A stretch of 5,645 bases of DNA from Eubacteriales bacterium (GTDB lineage Bacteria > Bacillota_A > Clostridia > Lachnospirales > Lachnospiraceae), in contig JAUNAE010000248.1 in NCBI GenBank assembly GCA_030527765.1, positions 1 to 5,645 of the forward strand, read 5' to 3'. Of the stretch, positions 1-5,645 are shown piece after piece (the stretch's first letter is position 1; every line of letters starts with the position of its first letter). A program made the position numbers and the translations under genes. A model generated the notes under the pieces. It was not told the DNA's origin, made no database searches, and saw nothing but the letters and a program-made list of their open reading frames with translations.

Positions 1-8
1 CAAATACA

Positions 9-761
9 ATGGCAAGAAGAATTTTAGCAGCAGGTAACTGGAAAATGAACAAAACTCCATCCGAGACAAAGGCACTCATCGCTGAGATGAGAGAGACCTG
101 TGCAAGCGATGAGGTTGATGTACTTCTTTGCGTACCGGCAATTGATATTCCGGCAGCAGTTGAGGCAGCTAAGGGCTCTAACATCGCTATCGGCGGTGAG
201 AACCTGTACTTTGAAGAGAGCGGTGCTTACACCGGAGAAATCTCCCCGGCAATGCTTGTTGATGCAGGTGCTACATATGTAATCATGGGACATTCTGAGA
301 GACGTGATTACTTCGGCGAGACCAACGAAGACGTTAACAAAAAAGTGAAAAAAGCTCTTGAGCACAACCTTGTTCCGGTTATGTGCTGTGGTGAGTCCCT
401 TGAGCAGAGAGAGCAGGGAATCACTATGGACTGGATCCGTCAGCAGGTAAAAGTTGGTCTTCTTGATGTATCTGCAGAGGACGCTAAGAAGGTTGTTATC
501 GCATACGAGCCAATCTGGGCTATCGGAACAGGTAAAACTGCTACATCTGACCAGGCTGAGGAAGTTTGCAAAGGTATCCGTGATCTCGTTCGCGAGCTCT
601 ATGGTGATGCAGTTGCAGAAGAGATCCGTGTACTGTACGGTGGTTCTGTAAATCCAGGAAATGCTGCAGAGCTGTTCGCAAAAGAGGACATCGACGGCGG
701 TCTTGTAGGCGGTGCATCTCTGAAACCAGATTTCGGAAAGATCGTAAACTACAACAAATAA
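9..761 (+). CDS. tpiA: Triosephosphate isomerase, complete
   Basis: This cytoplasmic glycolytic and gluconeogenic enzyme interconverts dihydroxyacetone phosphate and glyceraldehyde 3-phosphate. The 250-residue product matches the usual single-domain TIM-barrel length. The active site is complete: N10 and K12 in the N-terminal GNWKMN motif, the electrophile H95 in MGHSERR, and the catalytic base E167 in [12 protein letters not shown], which also forms the mobile lid. The phosphate-binding loops follow at YGGSV (210-214) and VGGAS (233-237). ATG at 9 is the natural start because the conserved strand-1 motif begins a few residues later. Only eight bases precede it, so its ribosome binding site and promoter lie outside the window. 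A strong terminator follows 20 bases after the stop, making this the last gene of its transcript. In many Firmicutes tpiA follows gap and pgk, which is likely here but not visible. Nothing is missing or unusual. Identification is essentially certain. Confidence 0.98.
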   Translation: MARRILAAGNWKMNKTPSETKALIAEMRETCASDEVDVLLCVPAIDIPAAVEAAKGSNIAIGGENLYFEESGAYTGEISPAMLVDAGATYVIMGHSERRDYFGETNEDVNKKVKKALEHNLVPVMCCGESLEQREQGITMDWIRQQVKVGLLDVSAEDAKKVVIAYEPIWAIGTGKTATSDQAEEVCKGIRDLVRELYGDAVAEEIRVLYGGSVNPGNAAELFAKEDIDGGLVGGASLKPDFGKIVNYNK

Positions 762-781
762 TTCTATTTGGAATTTCTGAC

Positions 782-820
782 AAAAAAGACAATGTTGTAT
801 CGCAACATTGTCTTTTTTTT
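782..820 (+). terminator. Intrinsic terminator of tpiA
   Basis: A perfect 10-bp stem (788-797 with 803-812) closes a five-base loop, TATCG. It is followed by eight T residues (813-820). The six A residues at 782-787 can pair with the T run to extend the stem to 16 bp. It lies 20 bases after the tpiA stop and should separate tpiA from the downstream kinase gene. The A run on the other side means it could also stop leftward transcription, but no leftward gene ends here. Confidence 0.92.
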
Positions 821-851
821 GTGCGTATTTCATGATAAAGTAAGAATGGTA

Positions 852-929
852 GTTGTGTAGGGATAAACTGCGAAGCAGACTACGTGAATGAGTGAACAGC
901 GGATCGGATTGCGAAGGTCCACTTTACTC
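852..929 (+). other. Possible structured RNA or degenerate palindromic repeat upstream of the kinase
   Basis: Several short complementary segments follow each other. GTGTAG (855-860) can pair with CTACGT (880-885), allowing G-U pairs, and encloses a second stem, CTGC (868-871) with GCAG (875-878), over a GAA loop. Then GAGTGAA (890-896) can pair with TTTACTC (923-929) with one G-U pair, enclosing GGATC (901-905) with GGTCC (916-920). This stretch is less A/T-rich than the sequence around it. It matches no riboswitch or T-box pattern that I recognise, and it lacks a T-run terminator before the kinase. It may be a 5' leader element, an intergenic palindromic repeat or a chance fold. I did no energy calculation. 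The kinase promoter must lie in or before this region but I could not identify it convincingly. Confidence 0.25.
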
Positions 930-976
930 GATACAGATAATGAAAGTAATAAACAGTTATAAATTATATAATGATC

Positions 977-982
977 AGGAGG
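977..982 (+). promoter_or_regulatory. Shine-Dalgarno site of the PfkB-family kinase
   Basis: AGGAGG lies five bases before ATG 988. This fixes the kinase start at 988 rather than at the in-frame GTG at 892, which has no such site and would add 32 residues unlike the family's N-terminus. Confidence 0.88.
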
Positions 983-987
983 GTTTT

Positions 988-2112
988 ATGAGTAAAAAAG
1001 TGATTTGTGCGGGACATGTGTGCATTGATATTACCCCGGTGATTCCGGATACCGGAAAGAAAAGTATTGAGAATGTACTGCAGCCGGGAAAACTTCTTAA
1101 TGTCGGAGTGGCAAAATCAGCACTGGGTGGTTCTGTATCCAACACAGGAATTGGAATGAAGATTCTGGGAGCAGATGTAACTCTGATGGCAAAAATCGGT
1201 GAAGATGATTTTGGTGATCTTGTCTATAAAGCATTCAAAGAGTATGGAGTAGAAGAGGGACTGATTCGTCAGGATCAGGATGCGACTTCCTATTCTGTAG
1301 TTCTTGCAATCCCGGGAATTGACCGTATTTTCCTTCATCATCCGGGTGCAAATGATACGTTTACAACAGCAGATATTCCGTGGGAGAAAGCGGAAGATAC
1401 GGCACTGTTCCACTTTGGATATCCATCCCTGATGAGAAAAATGTACCAGAATGAGGGAGATGAGCTCCTTGGTATGCTGAAAAAGGCACACAGTGCCGGA
1501 ATGGCAACTTCTCTTGATTTTGCAGCGATTGATCCGGATGCAGAAGCAGGAAAAGTGAATTGGAAGGCACTGCTCCAGAAGGTTCTTCCGGAGGTGGATT
1601 TCTTTGTGCCGAGTGTGGAAGAACTTTGCTTCATGCTGGATAGAGAGCGATTTGATGACTGGAAAACACGTGCAGCCGGTGGAGATGTGTGTGATATTCT
1701 GGATCTTGAGAAAGATATCCGCCCTCTTGCAGACATGTGTGTGGAATATGGATGTAAGGCGCTTCTGATCAAATGCGGAGCACCGGGAATGTATCTTCGT
1801 ACAGGTTCCAAAGAGATTCTGGATCAGATCAGTCCTCGTCTGGAACTGGATACGGAAGTATGGGCAAATCAGGATTTCTTTGAGAAGAGTTATAAACCGG
1901 ATCGTATCTTGTCCGGTACCGGAGCCGGAGATACAAGCATCGCTGCGTTCCTGACAGCGATCCTGAACGGAGAGAACCCTGAGTGGGCTGCCAAATATGC
2001 AACAGCTACAGGAGCATCCTGTATCACAGAATTAGATGCATTGAGTGGACTGAAAACCCTTCCGGAGTTGAAGGAAAAGATTCTTGCAGGCTGGGAAAAG
2101 AATAACTTCTGA
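988..2112 (+). CDS. PfkB/ribokinase-family carbohydrate kinase, substrate unknown
   Basis: The product has 374 residues. Family members phosphorylate a sugar, nucleoside or similar alcohol with ATP in the cytoplasm; the substrate here cannot be read from sequence. The N-terminus (VICAGHVCIDI, residues 5-15) is the family's first strand with its acidic residue D14. GGSVSNTG (47-54) is the substrate-binding GG-x-x-x-N motif, followed by AKIGEDDFGD (68-77). FFVPSVEEL (205-213) corresponds to the usual PNxxE magnesium/phosphate motif but has S209 where Asn is normal. GTGAGDT (310-316) is the second PfkB signature, with presumed catalytic base D315 and the anion-hole glycines. The protein is longer than a typical 300-330-residue member, and about 40 extra residues lie between the PSxxE and GAGD motifs, roughly residues 215-245 and 280-305. 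It stands alone between the tpiA terminator and the convergent terminator, so no operon partner hints at the sugar. The family is certain; the specific function is unknown. Confidence 0.94.
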   Translation: MSKKVICAGHVCIDITPVIPDTGKKSIENVLQPGKLLNVGVAKSALGGSVSNTGIGMKILGADVTLMAKIGEDDFGDLVYKAFKEYGVEEGLIRQDQDATSYSVVLAIPGIDRIFLHHPGANDTFTTADIPWEKAEDTALFHFGYPSLMRKMYQNEGDELLGMLKKAHSAGMATSLDFAAIDPDAEAGKVNWKALLQKVLPEVDFFVPSVEELCFMLDRERFDDWKTRAAGGDVCDILDLEKDIRPLADMCVEYGCKALLIKCGAPGMYLRTGSKEILDQISPRLELDTEVWANQDFFEKSYKPDRILSGTGAGDTSIAAFLTAILNGENPEWAAKYATATGASCITELDALSGLKTLPELKEKILAGWEKNNF

Positions 2113-2139
2113 TTGGATATATCACTAACCATAAGAAAA

Positions 2140-2177
2140 AGATCATCCTGATGGACTTAAGGAAATATCGATGATCT
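2140..2177 (-). terminator. Weak leftward terminator-like hairpin
   Basis: AGATCATC and GATGATCT form an 8-bp perfect inverted repeat (2140-2147 with 2170-2177) around a 22-base loop. Read leftward, the stem is followed by a T-rich stretch (complement of 2131-2139). It would be a third back-up stop for transcription coming out of carB. The long loop makes it a weak candidate. Confidence 0.3.
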
Positions 2178-2189
2178 GTATATACGCAT

Positions 2190-2223
2190 AAAAAGGCTCT
2201 GAGGACAATCCTCAGAGCCTTTT
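2190..2223. terminator. Bidirectional intrinsic terminator shared by the kinase gene and carB
   Basis: An 11-bp perfect stem (2195-2205 with 2209-2219) is closed by a CAA loop. It is flanked by A residues on the left (2190-2194) and T residues on the right (2220-2223), which can also pair to make a 15-bp stem. Rightward transcription meets four T residues and leftward transcription five. The position between two converging genes, 77 bases after the kinase stop and 43 bases beyond the carB stop, fits a shared terminator. Confidence 0.9.
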
Positions 2224-2230
2224 GTCGAAG

Positions 2231-2253
2231 AAGGTGTGCTTTGCACACCTTTT
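2231..2253. terminator. Second hairpin between the convergent genes, probable auxiliary terminator
   Basis: A 9-bp perfect stem (2231-2239 with 2243-2251) closes a TTT loop and is followed rightward by TTTT (2250-2253, two of them within the stem). Read leftward it is the first hairpin after the carB stop, about 15 bases away, but its downstream tract is the weaker TTCTTC. It may protect the carB transcript's 3' end or act with the stronger hairpin beyond it. Confidence 0.55.
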
Positions 2254-2266
2254 CCTTGTATTGAAT

Positions 2267-5200
2267 TTATTTGATGGTAGCATGCCATTCCTGAAGAGAC
2301 ATTACTTCGTCATCGCCGTGTCTCTTAACGAAGCGGATTCCTTCTGCGGCTGCTTTTGCGGCAGCGATTGTAGTGATGTATGGGATCTTCTGCTTAATTG
2401 CATTTTTACGCAGATAGCTGTCATCGTGGGAACTCTCTTTTCCAACCGGAGAGTTGACAATGAGGTCAATCTTTCTATTGGTCATGAGATCCAGAATGTT
2501 TGGTCTTCCTTCATAAAGTTTTTTCACTTTTGTGACAGGAATGCCGGCAGCTTCGATGGTATCACAGGTCTTACCGGTTGCAAGAATCTTAAATCCATCT
2601 TCGTGGAAACTCTTAGCGATTTCAGGAGCATCTGCACGGTCTTTGCTGTTTACAGAGATCAGAACGGTTCCTTCCAGAGGAAGATCAGCGTTGGCACCTT
2701 CTTCGGCTTTGATGAATGCTTCACCGGTAGATGGAGCAAGTCCAAGAACTTCTCCTGTAGAACGCATTTCCGGTCCGAGAACCGGGTCAACTTCCTGGAA
2801 CATGTTGAATGGGAAGACTGCTTCCTTTACACCATAATAAGGAATCTTACGTTCCTTGATGTTCTCCAGTGGAGAAGGATTTCCGGTGAGTTCTTTTGTG
2901 ATGATTTCAATTGCAAGTGGAACCATCTTAATACCGCAGACTTTGGAAACAAGCGGAACTGTACGGGATGCACGAGGATTTGCCTCGATGACATAAACCT
3001 TGTTGTTCTCGATTGCATACTGCATATTCATAACACCGACAACATGCATTTCCTCGGCAATTTTGCGGGTGTACTCTTTGATTGTTGCAAGACAGTCTTC
3101 CGGAATATGTTTGGAAGGAAGGATACAAGCACTGTCTCCGGAGTGAATACCTGCAAGCTCGATATGCTCCATAACTGCAGGAACGTAAGCACGGGTACCA
3201 TCGCAGATGGCATCTGCCTCACACTCCATGGCGTTATTCAGGAAACGGTCGATCAGAATTGGACGGTCCGGGGTTACGCCGATTGCTGCTTTCATGTAGC
3301 TTGTCATGCTTTCGTCATCATAAACAACTTCCATTCCACGTCCGCCGAGAACGAAGGAAGGACGAACCATTACCGGATAGCCGATTCTGTGAGCGTTTTC
3401 GATGGCTTCTTCTACTGTAGTAGCCATTCCTGCCTCCGGCATTGGAATACCAAGACGATCCATCATATCACGGAACAGATCACGGTCTTCTGCAAGTGCA
3501 ATAACTTCCGGAGTAGTACCGAGAATATTTACGCCGTTTTTCTTCAGATCAGCGGCAAGGTTCAGAGGAGTCTGTCCACCGAACTGAGCAATGACACCCA
3601 CCGGTTTCTCTTTCTCGTAAATGCTGAGAACATCTTCCAGAGTCAGCGGCTCGAAATACAGTTTGTCGGAAGTGTCATAGTCTGTGGATACAGTCTCCGG
3701 ATTGCAGTTAACGATAATGGTATCGAAGCCAAGTTTTTTCAGAGACTGGGCTGCATGTACACAACAGTAGTCGAACTCGATACCCTGTCCGATACGGTTA
3801 GGACCGCCGCCGAGAATCATAACTTTCTGACGCGGTGAATCGGTTGGATCGTTGTCCTCTCCGATGTAAGTACTATAATAATAGGAAGTATCTTCTGTTC
3901 CGCTGACATGAACTGCATCCCAACGTTCTGTGAGACCGAGCTCTTTACGTCTGCTGCGGATCGCTGCTTCGTCAAGATCGAGAATCTGAGCGAGATATTT
4001 GTCGGAGAATCCGTCTTTCTTGGCCTGAGTCAGTGCTTCGTCGGAAGGCATGGAACCTTTGCTCTGAAGGAGAAGCTCTTCTTCCTCTACGAGTTCTTTC
4101 ATCTGCTCGATAAAGTAGCGTTTAACTCTTGTAAGCTCAAAGATTTCCTCTACTGTAGCACCTTTGCGAAGGGCCTCATACATAAGGAAGTGGCGTTCGC
4201 TGGAAGCGGTGATCAGCTGTTTCAGAAGTTCCTCTTTGGTCAGTTCGTTAAAATTCTTAACAAAGCCAAGACCGTAACGGTCTTTTTCAAGAGAACGAAT
4301 TGCTTTCTGGAAAGCTTCTTTATAATTTTTGCCAATACTCATAACTTCGCCGACAGCGCGCATCTGAGTACCAAGTTTGTCTTCTACACCTTTGAATTTT
4401 TCAAAAGCCCAGCGGGCAAATTTGACAACGACATAATCTCCGTCAGGAACATATTTGTCCAGAGTACCGTACTTGCCGCATGGAAGATCTGCCAGAGTAA
4501 GTCCGGTTGCAAGCTTTGCAGATACGAGAGCGATCGGGAATCCGGTTGCTTTCGAAGCAAGAGCGGAAGAGCGGGAAGTACGCGGATTGATCTCGATAAC
4601 TACAACACGGTCGGAAAACGGATCATGAGCGAACTGTACGTTTGTACCGCCGATTACACCGATGTGCTCTACAATTTTGTATGCCTGCTCCTGGAGCTTC
4701 TTCTGAAGTTCTTCGGAGATGGTGAGCATCGGGGCAGTACAGAAGGAGTCGCCAGTGTGAACACCTACAGGATCCACGTTCTCGATGAAGCAGACGGTAA
4801 TCATGTTGTTGTCTTTGTCACGAACAACTTCAAGTTCCAGCTCTTCCCATCCGAGGATAGACTCTTCTACAAGAACCTGATGAATCAAACTTGCCTGCAG
4901 ACCTCGTGCACAAACAGTTTTGAGCTCTTCTACATTGTAAACAAGTCCGCCGCCGGCACCGCCCATGGTGTATGCAGGACGAAGAACAACCGGGTAGCCA
5001 AGTTCATCGGCAATTGCAAGAGCTTCTTCAACACTGTAAGCAACTTCGCTTCTTGCCATCTCGACACCAAGCATGTTCATGGTCTCTTTGAATTCAATAC
5101 GGTCTTCGCCGCGTTCGATGGCATCAACCTGCACACCGATTACTTTTACCTGGTATTTATCCAGAACACCGGCTTTGTAAAGCTCGGAGCAAAGGTTCAG

Positions 5201-5485
5201 TCCGGACTGACCTCCAAGGTTTGGAAGAAGCGCATCTGGGCGTTCTTTTGCGATAATGGCTTCGACACGTTTTACATTCAAAGGTTCAATGTAAGTAATA
5301 TCAGCCATTTCCGGGTCTGTCATAATTGTGGCAGGATTGGAATTCACAAGTACGGTTTCATAACCGAGACTTCTGAGAGCCTTACATGCCTGAGTACCGG
5401 AATAGTCAAACTCGCAGGCCTGTCCAATGACAATCGGGCCGGAGCCAATGATAAGGATCTTATGAATATCTGTTCTTTTTGGCAT
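2267..5485 (-). CDS. carB: Carbamoyl phosphate synthetase, large subunit, complete
   Basis: CarB makes carbamoyl phosphate from bicarbonate, two ATP and ammonia channelled from the CarA glutaminase subunit; the product feeds pyrimidine and arginine synthesis. The 1072-residue length is normal for the family. The layout is a first ATP-grasp half (about 1-400, carboxyphosphate step), an oligomerisation region (about 401-553), a second ATP-grasp half (about 554-933, carbamate phosphorylation) and an MGS-like allosteric domain (about 934-1072). Visible residues include R129, R169, E215 and E298/N300/R302 in half one, and R668, R708 and E834/N836/R838 in half two. By my alignment to E. coli from memory, the ornithine-site residues are kept (E776, D784, E888, Y1036, T1038), as are most nucleotide-effector residues (S944, T970, T973, K989, N1011). 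Two effector positions differ: R950 for Lys and P1013 for Thr. ATG 5485 is chosen because it gives the classic MPKRTDI start behind a good ribosome binding site; a start at 5515 would add ten residues. No carA is visible upstream. Confidence 0.98.
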   Translation of the reverse strand: MPKRTDIHKILIIGSGPIVIGQACEFDYSGTQACKALRSLGYETVLVNSNPATIMTDPEMADITYIEPLNVKRVEAIIAKERPDALLPNLGGQSGLNLCSELYKAGVLDKYQVKVIGVQVDAIERGEDRIEFKETMNMLGVEMARSEVAYSVEEALAIADELGYPVVLRPAYTMGGAGGGLVYNVEELKTVCARGLQASLIHQVLVEESILGWEELELEVVRDKDNNMITVCFIENVDPVGVHTGDSFCTAPMLTISEELQKKLQEQAYKIVEHIGVIGGTNVQFAHDPFSDRVVVIEINPRTSRSSALASKATGFPIALVSAKLATGLTLADLPCGKYGTLDKYVPDGDYVVVKFARWAFEKFKGVEDKLGTQMRAVGEVMSIGKNYKEAFQKAIRSLEKDRYGLGFVKNFNELTKEELLKQLITASSERHFLMYEALRKGATVEEIFELTRVKRYFIEQMKELVEEEELLLQSKGSMPSDEALTQAKKDGFSDKYLAQILDLDEAAIRSRRKELGLTERWDAVHVSGTEDTSYYYSTYIGEDNDPTDSPRQKVMILGGGPNRIGQGIEFDYCCVHAAQSLKKLGFDTIIVNCNPETVSTDYDTSDKLYFEPLTLEDVLSIYEKEKPVGVIAQFGGQTPLNLAADLKKNGVNILGTTPEVIALAEDRDLFRDMMDRLGIPMPEAGMATTVEEAIENAHRIGYPVMVRPSFVLGGRGMEVVYDDESMTSYMKAAIGVTPDRPILIDRFLNNAMECEADAICDGTRAYVPAVMEHIELAGIHSGDSACILPSKHIPEDCLATIKEYTRKIAEEMHVVGVMNMQYAIENNKVYVIEANPRASRTVPLVSKVCGIKMVPLAIEIITKELTGNPSPLENIKERKIPYYGVKEAVFPFNMFQEVDPVLGPEMRSTGEVLGLAPSTGEAFIKAEEGANADLPLEGTVLISVNSKDRADAPEIAKSFHEDGFKILATGKTCDTIEAAGIPVTKVKKLYEGRPNILDLMTNRKIDLIVNSPVGKESSHDDSYLRKNAIKQKIPYITTIAAAKAAAEGIRFVKRHGDDEVMSLQEWHATIK

Positions 5486-5490
5486 ATGTT

Positions 5491-5498
5491 TTCTCCTT
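5491..5498 (-). promoter_or_regulatory. Shine-Dalgarno site of carB
   Basis: Read leftward, AAGGAGAA ends five bases before the ATG at 5485. It decides the carB start in favour of 5485 over the in-frame ATG at 5515, which lies upstream of this site. Confidence 0.87.
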
Positions 5499-5525
5499 AT
5501 AATAAGTATTGACATTGCTGTTACT

Positions 5526-5554
5526 ATCCTATTCGTTTTTTTTCATAAAATCAA
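5526..5554 (-). promoter_or_regulatory. Candidate sigma-A-type promoter of carB
   Basis: Read leftward, TTGATT (5554-5549; four of six match TTGACA) is followed after exactly 17 bases by TAGGAT (5531-5526; four of six match TATAAT). Transcription would begin near 5519, giving a leader of about 34 bases before the carB ATG. That is too short for a PyrR-type attenuator of the kind known from Bacillus pyr operons. The match is moderate, but the spacing and A/T-rich upstream context support it. Confidence 0.45.
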
Positions 5555-5560
5555 CTAGAA

Positions 5561-5587
5561 ATTGATTCCTTTTGAATTTTTTTGAAT
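5561..5587 (-). repeat. Three 7-mers in 10-bp phase upstream of the carB promoter
   Basis: Read leftward, ATTCAAA occurs at 5587-5581 and 5577-5571, and the related AATCAAT at 5567-5561. Successive copies start exactly 10 bp apart, about one helical turn. They lie roughly 42-68 bases before the predicted transcription start. They could be an A/T-rich UP-like element, bent DNA, or a regulator site recognised on one face of the helix. The two perfect copies are plain in the sequence; the third match is weaker and the role is inference. Confidence 0.4.
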
Positions 5588-5645
5588 AAAAATGCAGATT
5601 GTTCGTGATTATAGGCCTTCTGTTTGTTGGCACCGGGAAGAGCAC

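Noticed and set aside
24..833. A 269-residue leftward open frame opposite tpiA
   Set aside because: It runs antisense through tpiA and the terminator hairpin, has a Cys- and Ser-rich translation without domains, and competes with a certain gene.
888..962. A 24-residue small ORF (starts MSEQRIGLRR) ahead of the kinase
   Set aside because: It has no Shine-Dalgarno site, overlaps the possible RNA stems, and shows no attenuator-like run of one amino acid. It is probably chance.
967..972. A perfect TATAAT before the kinase
   Set aside because: It would start transcription at about 979, inside the Shine-Dalgarno site, and no -35 hexamer lies at proper spacing.
892..987. A 32-residue N-terminal extension of the kinase from GTG 892
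   Set aside because: ATG 988 has an ideal AGGAGG site and begins right at the family's first strand. The extension has no ribosome binding site and resembles no known domain.
2222..3838. A 538-residue open frame on the strand opposite carB, and a second one of 534 residues at 3908-5512
   Set aside because: Both are exact antisense to the unmistakable carB gene. Their translations are rich in Cys, Phe, His and Asn with no recognisable domain, and no good ribosome binding site was evident. They are shadows of carB codon bias.
5608..5613. A leftward TATAAT (complement of ATTATA) far upstream of carB
   Set aside because: The hexamer is perfect, but the sequence 17 bases upstream (CCGGTG) is a poor -35 box. 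It could be a minor promoter, but the support is too thin.
5529..5645. An open leftward frame entering from the right edge, about 38 codons, which might be the end of a CarA gene
   Set aside because: The translation (VLFPVPTNRR and onward, ending at 5529) does not resemble a CarA C-terminus and runs through the A/T-rich promoter region. A second open frame of about 30 codons is equally unrecognisable.

Overview
The window looks like a piece of a Clostridia chromosome. A gut Lachnospiraceae-type genome is my best guess, based on moderate GC, strong AGGAGG-type ribosome binding sites, A/T-rich spacers and the protein flavour. This is an inference, not a database result. All three genes are intact, and I see no mobile element, CRISPR array, tRNA or rRNA.

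Layout: (1) tpiA (triosephosphate isomerase) runs rightward from the left edge, 9-761, and ends at a strong intrinsic terminator, 782-820. (2) A 226-base spacer contains a short, hairpin-rich stretch of unknown nature, about 852-929. (3) A PfkB/ribokinase-family sugar kinase of unknown substrate runs rightward, 988-2112, behind a near-perfect Shine-Dalgarno. (4) A compact convergent spacer, 2113-2266, holds one strong bidirectional terminator, one shorter hairpin and one weak leftward terminator-like hairpin. (5) carB, the large subunit of carbamoyl phosphate synthetase, runs leftward from 5485 to 2267. (6) The right-hand 160 bases hold the carB ribosome binding site, a plausible sigma-A-type promoter and, just upstream, three A/T-rich 7-mers spaced exactly 10 bp apart.

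How the genes relate: tpiA is a core glycolytic gene and probably ends an operon starting left of the window (commonly gap-pgk-tpiA, not visible here). The kinase is transcribed separately because the tpiA terminator lies between them. carB supplies carbamoyl phosphate for pyrimidine and arginine synthesis together with the glutaminase subunit CarA. Notably, no carA is visible directly upstream of carB. The points most worth a second look are the unusual motifs and internal insertion of the kinase, the helically phased repeats upstream of the carB promoter, the absence of an adjacent carA, and the folded stretch before the kinase. I find no convincing evidence of a novel multi-gene system; this is mainly ordinary housekeeping sequence.
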